Origin: JAJPXC01 sp964628905
GTDB taxonomy: Bacteria; Bacteroidota; Bacteroidia; Bacteroidales; Muribaculaceae
DNA: 64,000 nt
Assembly: GCA_964628905.1 (NCBI GenBank)
Contig: CAZVNS010000006.1
Location: forward strand, 1-64,000
Direction: 5' to 3'
Below, in pieces: positions 50,547 to 59,147 of this stretch. The notes under the pieces were generated by a model. It had not been told where the DNA came from. It did not search any database and saw only the letters and a list, made by a program, of their open reading frames with translations. Each line of letters opens with the position of its first letter. Positions within the stretch are counted from its first letter, which is position 1. The translations under genes were made by a program, and so were the position numbers.

Positions 50547-51563
50547 TTAGGGTAGTGTGCGGAACACGGTTTGGCGTAGCACAATCTCGAGGCCGAAGAG
50601 TCCGAATGCGAGCCAAGCCCAGAGCCAATAGTTGTCCTCGGCGTGGGTGTGGTTGTAAGTCTCGAGCTTCGTGGTCTCCAGCTCGTTGATCTGGCTGAAA
50701 ATCTGTTGCAGTACATCGTTGTCGGTGGCGCGGAAGTAGCGGCCACCGGTCATGTCGGCGATTGATTTGAGTGTGACGGTGTCGATGGTCACGGGGAGGT
50801 TGGTGTAGACCAGGCGCCCCATGGGGTCCATCGAGGTGGGCACGGGAGCGTTGCCCATGGTGCCGACTCCGATAGTGTAGATGCGTATCTTCTGCTGCTG
50901 GGCGAGTTGGGCGGCGGTAAGGGGGGCGATATTGCCCATGTTGTTGGTGCCATCGGTGATGAGGATGATGCTCTTCGACGATGCCATGCCGTCCTTGATG
51001 CGGTTGACGCCGGTGGCTATGCCGTCGCCGATTGCGGTGCCATCGATAAGTTGGCCGCGTCCGTCGCCGGTGAGATCGATATTGTACGACTTGATATAGT
51101 CGATGGTGTTGGAGCGGTTGGAGCTGAGGGGCACTACGCCAAGGCTCTCGCCGGCAAACATTGTCAGGCCGATGTTGTCATACTCGCGTCCCTGCACGAA
51201 ATCGACGGCAACTTCCTTGGCGGCTTCGAGTCGGTTGGGTTCGAAGTCGCGTGCGAGCATCGAGGTGGACACGTCGAGCACAATCTCAATGTCGGTGCCT
51301 TCGCGCCATGACTTATGCCAGTTGTCGAAGGTCTGCGGGCGGCACAGTATGATGATGAGGCAACCTATGGCACCTAAGCGCAACAGTAGCAGTAGGTGAC
51401 GGATCACCTGACGGAACGAGCGGCCGGTGCGGGCGAAGGGCGCCGTCGACGATAGCTCCATCGCAGGGTAGTCTTTGCGCTGCTTGGCTACATACCATGC
51501 GATGATGGGTATGTAGAGCAGGAAGAGCCAGAGGTATTGTGGGTTAGCTAATTCTAAATGCAT
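50547..51563 (-). CDS. batA: BatA: VWA-domain membrane protein
   Basis: 338 residues. Two N-terminal membrane segments (about 8-23, 58-75), VWA domain (about 90-290) with MIDAS VLDVSTSMLA and IILITDGTNNMG, and a C-terminal membrane segment (about 312-330). N-terminal LANPQYLWLFLLYIPIIAWY is standard for BatA. Follows the accessory gene at 51567 by three bases. Confidence 0.92.
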   Translation of the reverse strand: MHLELANPQYLWLFLLYIPIIAWYVAKQRKDYPAMELSSTAPFARTGRSFRQVIRHLLLLLRLGAIGCLIIILCRPQTFDNWHKSWREGTDIEIVLDVSTSMLARDFEPNRLEAAKEVAVDFVQGREYDNIGLTMFAGESLGVVPLSSNRSNTIDYIKSYNIDLTGDGRGQLIDGTAIGDGIATGVNRIKDGMASSKSIILITDGTNNMGNIAPLTAAQLAQQQKIRIYTIGVGTMGNAPVPTSMDPMGRLVYTNLPVTIDTVTLKSIADMTGGRYFRATDNDVLQQIFSQINELETTKLETYNHTHAEDNYWLWAWLAFGLFGLEIVLRQTVFRTLP

Positions 51564-51566
51564 CGG

Positions 51567-52586
51567 TTAAGCGCTGGGGGTGGTGTTTTGAGGTTGGGTA
51601 TCTTGGTCGCCTTGCTTCTCGTCGGTGGGCTGTTCGACCTCAATGACGGGACGGGTGAGTTCGACGAATTGCACGGCGTTGTTGAAGGCTTTGATATTGT
51701 CGTCGACTATGGGGGTATACTTGGCGAATTTCACGAAGTCGGCTGGTTGGAGCACATGCTTAAGCACCTTTTTGCCCTCTTTAACGCCGGTGATATGTGT
51801 GGGGAGGGCTTTGAGGATTTGCGATGAGGTCATCTTCAGGGCGTTGATGTCGAAGCGACGCATTATATATATGCGCAATATTTCGGTGAGGTCGGTGTAG
51901 AACTGCCGCTCATGCCCTGACTGGTATAGCTTGCGTTCGCGTATGGCCTGCAGCTTGAGCATAGCCCACTGATAGGGTGGGAGTTGCTGCTCCTCGTCGA
52001 CTTTAGCCTTTCTGCGTTTATATATGATGTAAGCAGCTACGGCAGCTGCGATCAGCACCACTGCCGCCAGGATCCAGGGCCAATAACGTACGGCGCGGGC
52101 CACAGGCTCGGGGAGGTCGTCGGTCCAGTGCACATCCGGCGGGTCGAGCACGTCGACTCCTGAAGCCGTCACATCCTTGATGGTGTCGGCGTTAAGTGGT
52201 GGGTTGACTGTGAGTTGCAGAGAGTTGGAGTAGGCTGTATCAATCCCTTGTACGAAGGGGATAGGGGGGATGGGATGTGGGCCGGAGTCGAACACCTGGA
52301 TGGTCACGTCATAGTCGAGTCGGTTGGTGCCGTCGCTGAGCGCGGTGGCGCCTTTATAGTCGATCGCGCGATACTCCACGGCAGAGGTGATGGTGTCATC
52401 GCTCAGCAGGAGATGTCCGTCGGTGCCGTCGGCCACGGCCTGTATGTGGAGTGTTGTGACATTGCCCAGCAGCAGATTTGTGGAGTCGAGCTTGGCTGAG
52501 ACGTTGTGGATGGCCCCGATGCCCTTAGGCGCCGTCATGGCCACCATTGCTGTTGTGGCTAATGCGTATTTGAGTAGCTTTCTCAT
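51567..52586 (-). CDS. Bat-operon accessory membrane protein (BatD-like beta domain and tail)
   Basis: 339 residues. Signal peptide about 1-24, a beta-rich domain about 30-130 (SAKLDSTNLLLGNVTTLHI; PHPIPPIPFVQG), membrane segment about 168-190, then a cytosolic tail (AMLKLQAIRERKLY, FYTDLTEILRIYIMRRFDINALKMTSS). The tail pattern resembles that of BatD, as if the two are diverged relatives. Located between the DUF58 gene and batA, as in other Bacteroidales Bat operons; the gene has no accepted name. Confidence 0.8.
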   Translation of the reverse strand: MRKLLKYALATTAMVAMTAPKGIGAIHNVSAKLDSTNLLLGNVTTLHIQAVADGTDGHLLLSDDTITSAVEYRAIDYKGATALSDGTNRLDYDVTIQVFDSGPHPIPPIPFVQGIDTAYSNSLQLTVNPPLNADTIKDVTASGVDVLDPPDVHWTDDLPEPVARAVRYWPWILAAVVLIAAAVAAYIIYKRRKAKVDEEQQLPPYQWAMLKLQAIRERKLYQSGHERQFYTDLTEILRIYIMRRFDINALKMTSSQILKALPTHITGVKEGKKVLKHVLQPADFVKFAKYTPIVDDNIKAFNNAVQFVELTRPVIEVEQPTDEKQGDQDTQPQNTTPSA

Positions 52587-52621
52587 TGTGGTCTCTCTGT
52601 GTAATGCGGCTGTTCAAAGTG

Positions 52622-53497
52622 TTACCTTAGGCCGCGCTGCTTGAACATTGTCATCAGGGCCTTCACATAGTCCTCGTCTGTGGCTACCGATACTGAGTCG
52701 ATACGGTTACGGTGCATGATCTCGGTCATGCTCTGCTGACGTTCGTACCACCACTTATTGTAGGCTCGACGCACACTGCCGAGCGAGGTGTCGATCCAGC
52801 GCTCATGCCCGGTTTCAAGGTCGGCCACGCGCATCAGACCGACGTTGGGCATCTGCGAGTCGCGACGGTTGTAGACCTGGAGGGCTATCACGTCGTGACG
52901 GTTGCATGCCACGGTGAGCGCCTTGGAGTAGTCGTGCTGATCGATGAAATCGGAGATCAGGAAGGTGGTGCACCGTTTTTTCAACGCGTCGGTGAAGTAG
53001 CGGAGCACCATGGCTATGTCGGTGCCGCGGCTCTCGGGAGTGAAATCGAGCAACTCGCGGATAATGAAGAGTATGTGCTTGCGCCCCTTCTTTGGCGGGA
53101 TGAACTTCTCGATTTTGTCGGAGAAGAATATCACCCCGATTTTGTCGTTGTTCTGTATCGCTGAGAAGGCGAGTGTAGCTGAGATTTCGGCCATGATCTC
53201 ACGCTTGGTGGGACCGACGGCGCCGAAGTCGCGGCTGCCCGACACGTCGACAAGGAGCATCACGGTGAGCTCGCGCTCCTCTTCGTAGACTTTGACGAAT
53301 GGGGTGCGCTGGCGGGCGGTGACGTTCCAGTCGATGTCGCGGATGTCGTCGCCATATTGATATTGGCGTACTTCGGCGAAGGTCATGCCGCGACCCTTGA
53401 AAGCCGAGTGATATTCGCCCGCGAATATGTTGTTGGAGAGTCCGCGGGTCTTGATCTCAATCTTCCTTACCTTTTTCAGTAGCTCGTTAGCGTCCAT
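52622..53497 (-). CDS. DUF58 family protein
   Basis: 291 residues. N-terminal KKVRKIEIKTRGLSNNIFAGEYHSAFKGRG and YGDDIRDIDWNVTAR are the family hallmarks; VMLLVDVSGSRDFG is a VWA-like metal site. Partner of MoxR ATPases, probably brought to the membrane by them. Cytosolic. Start ATG 53497 agrees with the standard MDANELLKKVRK N-terminus. 34 bases after moxR. Confidence 0.93.
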   Translation of the reverse strand: MDANELLKKVRKIEIKTRGLSNNIFAGEYHSAFKGRGMTFAEVRQYQYGDDIRDIDWNVTARQRTPFVKVYEEERELTVMLLVDVSGSRDFGAVGPTKREIMAEISATLAFSAIQNNDKIGVIFFSDKIEKFIPPKKGRKHILFIIRELLDFTPESRGTDIAMVLRYFTDALKKRCTTFLISDFIDQHDYSKALTVACNRHDVIALQVYNRRDSQMPNVGLMRVADLETGHERWIDTSLGSVRRAYNKWWYERQQSMTEIMHRNRIDSVSVATDEDYVKALMTMFKQRGLR

Positions 53498-53531
53498 AAA
53501 CCGTTGTTAGGTTTGACTCTATCTCTCTTTA

Positions 53532-54527
53532 TCAGGGCACCTCAACCTTGTCGAGGATGCTTGATATGATCTCGTCGGGGGTGATGTTGTTGGCCTCGGC
53601 CTCGTAGGTAAGGCCGATGCGGTGGCGCAGCACGTCGTGACATACGGCGCGCACGTCCTCGGGGATCACGTAGCCGCGCTGGTGCAGGAACGCATAGGCG
53701 CGAGCGCATCGTGCCAGGGCTATTGATGCACGGGGCGAGGCTCCGAAGGCTATGATGTTGGCCAAGTCCTTGAGCTGGTACTGGTCGGGGAGGCGGGTAG
53801 CGTAGACGATGTCGACGATATAGCGCTCGATCTTCTCGTCGAGATATATCTGCTCCACAACTTTTTGTGCGTCGATCACTTCCTCGGGTTTGACGATGGC
53901 CTGAATGCGCTTGGCGGCGTTTGATATGTTCTGACGAATGATCTGCATCTCCTCCTCGCGCGAGGGGTAGCCGATGATCACCTTGAGCAGAAAACGGTCG
54001 ACCTGGGCCTCTGGCAGTGGATATGTGCCTTCCTGTTCGATGGGGTTCTGGGTGGCCATCACCAGGAATGGCTCGTCGAGGGGGAATGTCTCGTCGCCGA
54101 TAGTCACTTGGCGCTCCTGCATGGCCTCGAGCAGCGCGCTCTGCACCTTGGCGGGGGCGCGGTTGATCTCATCGGCGAGGATGAAGTTGGCGAAGATGGG
54201 GCCTTTCTTAACCTGGAATTTCTCCTTCTGCATGGAGTAGACCATGGTACCGATCACGTCGGCGGGTAGGAGGTCAGGAGTGAACTGAATTCGGCTATAC
54301 TTGGCGTCGATGAGTTGGGCCAGGGTTTTGATGGCAAGGGTCTTGGCCAAGCCGGGTACGCCTTCGAGCAGTACGTGGCCGTTGGACAGCAGGGCTATCA
54401 GCAGCGACTCGATGAGGTGCTTTTGGCCCACGATTGTCTGGTCCATGCCCTCGGTGATGCGGTTTGCAAAATTGTTTTTGCTGGCTACGAGATTGTTGAG
54501 CTCTTGGATATTTACCGATGAAGCCAT
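53532..54527 (-). CDS. MoxR family AAA+ ATPase
   Basis: 331 residues. Walker A region LLEGVPGLAKTLA (about 53-65), Walker B FILADEINRAP (about 118-128), sensor MATQNPIEQEGTYPLPEAQVDRFL, and arginine finger region ASPRASIALAR. MoxR ATPases act as chaperones loading metal or cofactors into VWA partners; here they would serve BatA/BatB. First gene of the Bat operon; its leader has a UCCG-tetraloop hairpin (54584-54599). Confidence 0.94.
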   Translation of the reverse strand: MASSVNIQELNNLVASKNNFANRITEGMDQTIVGQKHLIESLLIALLSNGHVLLEGVPGLAKTLAIKTLAQLIDAKYSRIQFTPDLLPADVIGTMVYSMQKEKFQVKKGPIFANFILADEINRAPAKVQSALLEAMQERQVTIGDETFPLDEPFLVMATQNPIEQEGTYPLPEAQVDRFLLKVIIGYPSREEEMQIIRQNISNAAKRIQAIVKPEEVIDAQKVVEQIYLDEKIERYIVDIVYATRLPDQYQLKDLANIIAFGASPRASIALARCARAYAFLHQRGYVIPEDVRAVCHDVLRHRIGLTYEAEANNITPDEIISSILDKVEVP

Positions 54528-54612
54528 AGTGTGGATGTGTGCTATAGATTTGTTTATGAAAAATTTAGCTAAATATTCATTAGCGCAGCCGGAGCTGCGT
54601 GTAATTGTGGTA

Positions 54613-54620
54613 CAAAATTA
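54613..54620 (-). promoter_or_regulatory. -7 box of the Bat operon
   Basis: Minus-strand TAATTTTG, about 86 bases upstream of the moxR ATG. A possible -33 (TTTG at 54636-54639) is closer than usual (15 bases). Confidence 0.45.
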
Positions 54621-54689
54621 ATAATATAACAATCGCAAATGTGAAAATGAGTTGTTAAAATTAGCTATTATAAGTTGCGAGTGTTTAAC

Positions 54690-54725
54690 AAAAGCACCCG
54701 CGCCACTCTCAAGGGGTGGCGCGGG
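54690..54725 (-). terminator. Terminator of recJ
   Basis: CCCGCGCCAC / GTGGCGCGGG stem; on the minus strand it is followed by TGCTTTTGTT. Located 72 bases after the recJ stop. Confidence 0.8.
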
Positions 54726-54744
54726 CAGCTATTTCTTTTGCTTT

Positions 54745-54775
54745 CGATTTAGGTCGATTTAAGTCGATTTATGTC
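54745..54775. repeat. Three 10-bp direct repeats
   Basis: CGATTTAGGT, CGATTTAAGT, CGATTTATGT in tandem between recJ and its terminator, in the 3' untranslated region. Confidence 0.6.
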
Positions 54776-54796
54776 GAGGGAGATCGATGGGGACGA

Positions 54797-56521
54797 TTAG
54801 CGATGGGGCTTGATGTCGAGCACCTGCAGCTGGATGGCTCCTGACGAGGAGTGTTTGTTGTCCTCGATGGTGTAGCAGATGTCGAAGCGACCGCCTGAGT
54901 GGATATGGTCGAAGTGATGGGCCATGTTGAAGGCTATACCGTTGATCACTCGGCCTGTGGAGTCGTCGGTCATCTCGAGCTTGATGTGCTCGGAGTTTTT
55001 GCCCACGAGCTTGCTCGACCCATAGTCCTTGACGCTGACGGTGCGGAACACGGGCTTCTGATTGCCGGGGCCGAAGGGGTTGAACCGGCGCAGGTTGGCC
55101 ATGAACTCAGGGCTGATCTGCGAGAATGTGATCTGCGAGTCGACCTCGAGCTGTGGGGTGAGTTGCGAGGGGAGGATGTGGTCGGCTACATACTGCTCGA
55201 AGCGGCGCGTGAATTCGGGTATATTCTCCTCTTTGAGCGACAGGCCCACTGCGTAAGTGTGGCCGCCGAAGTTCTCAAGCAGGTCGCGCTGGGCATCAAT
55301 GGCCTTGTACACGTCAAAGCCCTGCACTGAGCGCGCTGAGCCTGTGGCCAGCCCGTTGGTGAGGGTGAGCACTACCGATGGCTTGTAGTACAGCTCGGTA
55401 AGGCGTGAGGCCACGATGCCGATGATGCCTTTATGCCAGTCCTTGTTGTAGATTACGATGGTCTTTTTGTCGTTGAGCTGCTCGCCGCGGGCTTCGAGTA
55501 TTGAGTTGGCTTCCTCGGTGATGCGCTTGTCAAGTGCCTTGCGGTCGGAGTTGTATTGGTCGATGGCTTTGGCCTTGACGTAAGCGTCGTTGATGTCGCG
55601 GCTTACCAGCAGCTCCACGGCCTCGCCGCCGCTCTGCATGCGCCCGGAGGCGTTGATGCGCGGACCGATTTTGAAGATCACGTCGCTGATGGTGATTTCA
55701 CGTGAACCCAATCCGCATATACGCATTATGGCTCGCAACCCCATGTTGGGGTTGGAGTTGAGGCGCTTCAGGCCGTGGTAGGCCATGATGCGGTTTTCGT
55801 CGACGATGGGCACTATGTCGGCGGCGATGCTCACGGCCACAAGGTCGAGCATCCCTTCGAGGTCGGTGGTTGGTATGCCGTTGCTCAGCGAGAAGGCTTG
55901 CATCAGTTTGTAGCCAACGCCGCAGCCCGACAGGTGCGGGCAGGGGTAGGTGGAATGTTCGAGCTTAGGATTGAGGATGGCTATTGCCGGAGGGAGCTCA
56001 TCGTCCTGTACATGATGGTCGCAGATGATGAAGTCTATGCCGAGCGACTTTGCGTATTTGATTTCCTCGATGGCCTTGATGCCGCAGTCGAGTATGATTA
56101 CGAGCTTTACGTCGCGTTGGGCAAACTCGTCGATGGTCTCCATCGACACTCCGTACCCGTCGTCATATCGCGTGGGGATGTAGTACTCGATGTTGGAGTA
56201 GTAGTTTAACAGGTATTTGTAGACTAAGGCCACGGCGGTAGTGCCATCGACGTCGTAGTCGCCGTAGACTATAATCTTCTCTTTGAGCCCCATGGCTCGG
56301 TTAAGCCGTTCGACAGCCTTGTCCATATCCTCCATCAGAAACGGATCGTGCATATCCTTCAACGACGGATACAGGAATTGGTGGGCCTGTTCCGCGGTGG
56401 ATATGCCTCTCTGTCCCAATAGGTCGGCTAAGGGCTTACAATTGGCGAAGCGTTTGGTTAGTTCCGCATCGGCAGCTGATTTTTCGGATGTCTTTGGCAA
56501 GTAGTTCCATTTGCCGGTCAT
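54797..56521 (-). CDS. recJ: Single-stranded-DNA-specific exonuclease RecJ
   Basis: 574 residues, DHH-family 5'-3' exonuclease. DHH motif I VYGDYDVDGTTAVA (about 80-93), LVIILDCGIKA, FIICDHHVQDDE (DHH), LSGCGVGYKL, and the DHHA1 part with SGGEAVELL and FGGHTYAVGLSL. Full-length start MTGKWNYLPKT. Functions in recombination and mismatch repair. Monocistronic with own promoter and terminator. Confidence 0.95.
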   Translation of the reverse strand: MTGKWNYLPKTSEKSAADAELTKRFANCKPLADLLGQRGISTAEQAHQFLYPSLKDMHDPFLMEDMDKAVERLNRAMGLKEKIIVYGDYDVDGTTAVALVYKYLLNYYSNIEYYIPTRYDDGYGVSMETIDEFAQRDVKLVIILDCGIKAIEEIKYAKSLGIDFIICDHHVQDDELPPAIAILNPKLEHSTYPCPHLSGCGVGYKLMQAFSLSNGIPTTDLEGMLDLVAVSIAADIVPIVDENRIMAYHGLKRLNSNPNMGLRAIMRICGLGSREITISDVIFKIGPRINASGRMQSGGEAVELLVSRDINDAYVKAKAIDQYNSDRKALDKRITEEANSILEARGEQLNDKKTIVIYNKDWHKGIIGIVASRLTELYYKPSVVLTLTNGLATGSARSVQGFDVYKAIDAQRDLLENFGGHTYAVGLSLKEENIPEFTRRFEQYVADHILPSQLTPQLEVDSQITFSQISPEFMANLRRFNPFGPGNQKPVFRTVSVKDYGSSKLVGKNSEHIKLEMTDDSTGRVINGIAFNMAHHFDHIHSGGRFDICYTIEDNKHSSSGAIQLQVLDIKPHR

Positions 56522-56667
56522 TTATGGTTGTTTTTTTATTTTTCAGTGTTGATGTGCCGGGGCTTCACAGCCTTGGCGGTGGAGAGGGGATTATGATTGG
56601 CGCATGGCGATTTCCACTCATAGTGGCTATCACTCAGCGCTATGTGTCGATGAGCCATCAGGGAGAG

Positions 56668-56739
56668 AGTAGGGGCATCCCCCTACTTAGGCTAATCTTG
56701 TGCAAAAATAGCAATTTTTTAGGATATTATACCTAAAAA
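56668..56739 (-). promoter_or_regulatory. recJ promoter region with two inverted repeats
   Basis: Minus-strand -7 box TATTTTTG at 56703-56710. Upstream of it, TTTTTAGG-ATATTATA-CCTAAAAA (56716-56739) is a perfect 8-bp inverted repeat overlapping the -33 position, where a repressor or activator could sit. Downstream in the leader is AGTAGGGG-CATC-CCCCTACT-like hairpin 56668-56687. The remaining spacer 56522-56800 holds no ORF. Confidence 0.5.
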
Positions 56740-56800
56740 GTTACTATTTGTGGTTCTTTAAGTTTTTTTCAGGATTGGAATGACCGGCTGAAGTTGATTG

Positions 56801-57910
56801 TCATGCCAACGACTTGGGGAGATGCACATCGAGCTGCGGGAAGGGGAAGTGGATGCCAACCTCGGGGAGTTGGGTGTAGATCAGCTCGTTGAGCTGGTAG
56901 AATACAGCCCAATAGTCGCCGCTGCGCACCCATGCGCGGGCTTTGAGCACCACGGAGCTGTCGGCAAGCTCGTTGACAATCACAGAGGGCGACAGGTCGG
57001 CTTTGGTGTGGCGGGGGCGGCGTGAACGATCTCCACCGGCGGAGTTGGCCACTGACAAGGCCGCGTCTTTTTTATGGCCGAAAATGCGTTTCCACCAAGG
57101 AACTTTTACTGTTTGCCCGGTGGCAAGTGCGTCGGCGGGGATCTCGTCGTGGGTGGCGAGCTGAATCAGGCGTTGGCGACGCTGCTCGCGCTCATCCTCG
57201 AGGTAGTGGCGCACTATGCGGCGGTCGTCGGCGAAGAGCTCGAGTATCTTGTCGCGGGCGGCGCTGACGTCGTCGCCGTAGGATATGGCCACTGTCCACT
57301 CCACGCGGCGATACTCCTCGCGCGACCAGTTGTTGATCGACCCGGTGGAGAGTCCGCCGTTGGGTATGATTATCGACTTGTTGTCGTAGGTGTTGATGAT
57401 GGTGTGGAATATCTGTATCTCGGTGACTTTGCCCGCAAAGCCCTGGGCCTCGATGTAGTCGCCGATTTTGTAGGGCTTGAGCAGGAGTATGAGTACGCCG
57501 CCGGCGAAGTTCTGGAGGGTGCCGCTCAGGGCCATACCTATTGCCACACCTGCCGAGGCGAAGAGGGCAAGGAAGGTGCCGGTCTCAAGTCCGAGGATGC
57601 CTATCACGGTGACTATCAGTATGAAATAGAGCACTATGCGGATGAGCGACAGGATGAATGTCGACAGCGATTGGTCGGTATGGCGCCGGAGCATGATGTT
57701 CTGCACCAGCCGATAGATGCGCTTGATGATGAATTTGCCTACGTAGAACACTACGATGGCTATGGCGATTTTGATGGCCAGCTCTACGGCTCCGTTGGCT
57801 ACACGGTGGAGCAAGTCGTCGAGCGACAGCGACTTGAGTTCGCTGAGGTCGGCTTGCACCTTGGATGTGACGGAGTCGTTGGCTAATGCTGTTGCTTGAA
57901 GTAAGGTCAT
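56801..57910 (-). CDS. Small-conductance mechanosensitive channel (MscS family)
   Basis: 369 residues. Three membrane segments (about 40-62, 80-104, 107-130), the pore helix GVAIGMALSGTLQNFAGGVL followed by LLKPYKIGDYIEA, and the beta domain DNKSIIIPNGGLSTGSINNWSR. Opens on membrane tension during osmotic downshock. It differs from standard MscS in a basic low-complexity insertion (about residues 255-305, including WWKRIFGHKKDA and DRSRRPRHTKAD) within the C-terminal domain. 13 bases after the C11 protease gene, so likely co-transcribed. Confidence 0.9.
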   Translation of the reverse strand: MTLLQATALANDSVTSKVQADLSELKSLSLDDLLHRVANGAVELAIKIAIAIVVFYVGKFIIKRIYRLVQNIMLRRHTDQSLSTFILSLIRIVLYFILIVTVIGILGLETGTFLALFASAGVAIGMALSGTLQNFAGGVLILLLKPYKIGDYIEAQGFAGKVTEIQIFHTIINTYDNKSIIIPNGGLSTGSINNWSREEYRRVEWTVAISYGDDVSAARDKILELFADDRRIVRHYLEDEREQRRQRLIQLATHDEIPADALATGQTVKVPWWKRIFGHKKDAALSVANSAGGDRSRRPRHTKADLSPSVIVNELADSSVVLKARAWVRSGDYWAVFYQLNELIYTQLPEVGIHFPFPQLDVHLPKSLA

Positions 57911-57923
57911 GCGGTGTTGGTTG

Positions 57924-59060
57924 TCAGAATTTGGCGGAGGCTACATCAGTCCACCATTGCAGGGTGTCGTACCCGCGGGTGGAGGCGTATGATGCTGATG
58001 GGAGAATGTATGTCGACAATCCGCAATGGGCGTTGATCTCGTAGAGGCCCCATATCTTGGGGGTAGCGGCGCGGTAGACTACGGCGTTTTCGAGGGCCGA
58101 GTGCCACCGGTCGAGCAGTTCGGCTTCCATCTGGCTATGAGCGTCGATATAGTCAGCCAGGTCAAAGAGGTAGCCCTCCTTTGACAGTGGGTCAAACCGC
58201 TGTGGGCTGTAATCGTTGCCGGGGGCTTCGGCGTTGAGGTACAACTCTCGGGTGACTGCGGCAAGTTGGTCGAGTGCTTTGAGGTTGACCACCGACATGG
58301 CGCAGGTGCGGTTTTCGTCGGTAAGTGCGTTGTAATAATTGTATGTGGCTCGAGCAGCTCCGGTCAGGTCAGGCTCAGGTAGCAACAGCAGAGGTAGGTT
58401 GACCGTATAGTTCATGCCCGCAGCCGGAAGTTCGATGGCTGAGGCCACGGCCCAGTCGGCGCAGTGGCGCATCTCGTAGAGGGTCTCCACATTGGCCATA
58501 TAGCAGCAGTCGAAGTAGATGTAGCTGAATTCCCATGGCTCAAGCGCTGAGGCAAGGTCGGGGATAGCGAGGTGCTTGCCGCCGTCGTCGCCAAAGGAGC
58601 GTTGTTGCGATGCGTCGGAGCCGGAAGTGGGGGAGAGCCATGCGTCGGAGTGGCTCCAGAGCACCAATGCGTAGTCGTCGGCGGGAGCGAGAGTGCGCGA
58701 GTCGCTGATCACGGCTTGGATGCGCTCGGGGGATATCGCTGAAATAGAGGAGTCGTAAGTGGCGAGTGTCACCAAGCCCTCGGGAGTGACTTCGTTGAGG
58801 GTCTGCGTGCGGTCGGTGGCGGCGCGGAACAGCAGCACACGGTTGTCGCCAAACCCCTCCTTGGCGGCCGCCATCATCTCGTTGATATCGTATTGGTCGA
58901 AGTTGGATGTGCCAAGCGAATTGTTTGACACCATATAGATAAGGAGATTGCGGTGCACGGCCTCGGGTGCTGGCTCAGGAGCGGGGGTGAGGGAGTCGTC
59001 GCTGCAGCCGGTGAGGATTGTGGCGATGATGTATATTGATATTATGTGGAGGGAGCGCAT
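57924..59060 (-). CDS. C11 (clostripain) family cysteine protease lipoprotein
   Basis: 378 residues from ATG 59060; lipobox LTGC (about 16-19). Catalytic His in LVLWSHSDAW (about 150-159) and Cys in YIYFDCCYMANVE (about 195-207). Clostripain relatives cleave after arginine or lysine and are often secreted by gut Bacteroidota. An exposed surface or periplasmic protease; substrates unknown. The C-terminal ~80 residues lack a known domain. Confidence 0.85.
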   Translation of the reverse strand: MRSLHIISIYIIATILTGCSDDSLTPAPEPAPEAVHRNLLIYMVSNNSLGTSNFDQYDINEMMAAAKEGFGDNRVLLFRAATDRTQTLNEVTPEGLVTLATYDSSISAISPERIQAVISDSRTLAPADDYALVLWSHSDAWLSPTSGSDASQQRSFGDDGGKHLAIPDLASALEPWEFSYIYFDCCYMANVETLYEMRHCADWAVASAIELPAAGMNYTVNLPLLLLPEPDLTGAARATYNYYNALTDENRTCAMSVVNLKALDQLAAVTRELYLNAEAPGNDYSPQRFDPLSKEGYLFDLADYIDAHSQMEAELLDRWHSALENAVVYRAATPKIWGLYEINAHCGLSTYILPSASYASTRGYDTLQWWTDVASAKF

Positions 59061-59087
59061 AATTTGGAGTCCGTGGATAGTTTTTTG

Positions 59088-59123
59088 CAAAAATACAAAA
59101 TTATTCAGACTCTGAGCTTACAA
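59088..59123 (-). promoter_or_regulatory. Possible promoter(s) of the C11 protease-MscS pair
   Basis: Two overlapping candidate -7 boxes on the minus strand: TATTTTTG (59088-59095) and TAATTTTG (59096-59103); a TTG at 59121-59123 lies 17 bases from the second. Confidence 0.4.
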
Positions 59124-59147
59124 TAATTGTTAACGTGTATTTGAGGC

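Noticed and set aside
57074..57886. 270-residue plus-strand ORF opposite the MscS gene
   Set aside because: The minus strand encodes an unmistakable MscS channel over the same bases.
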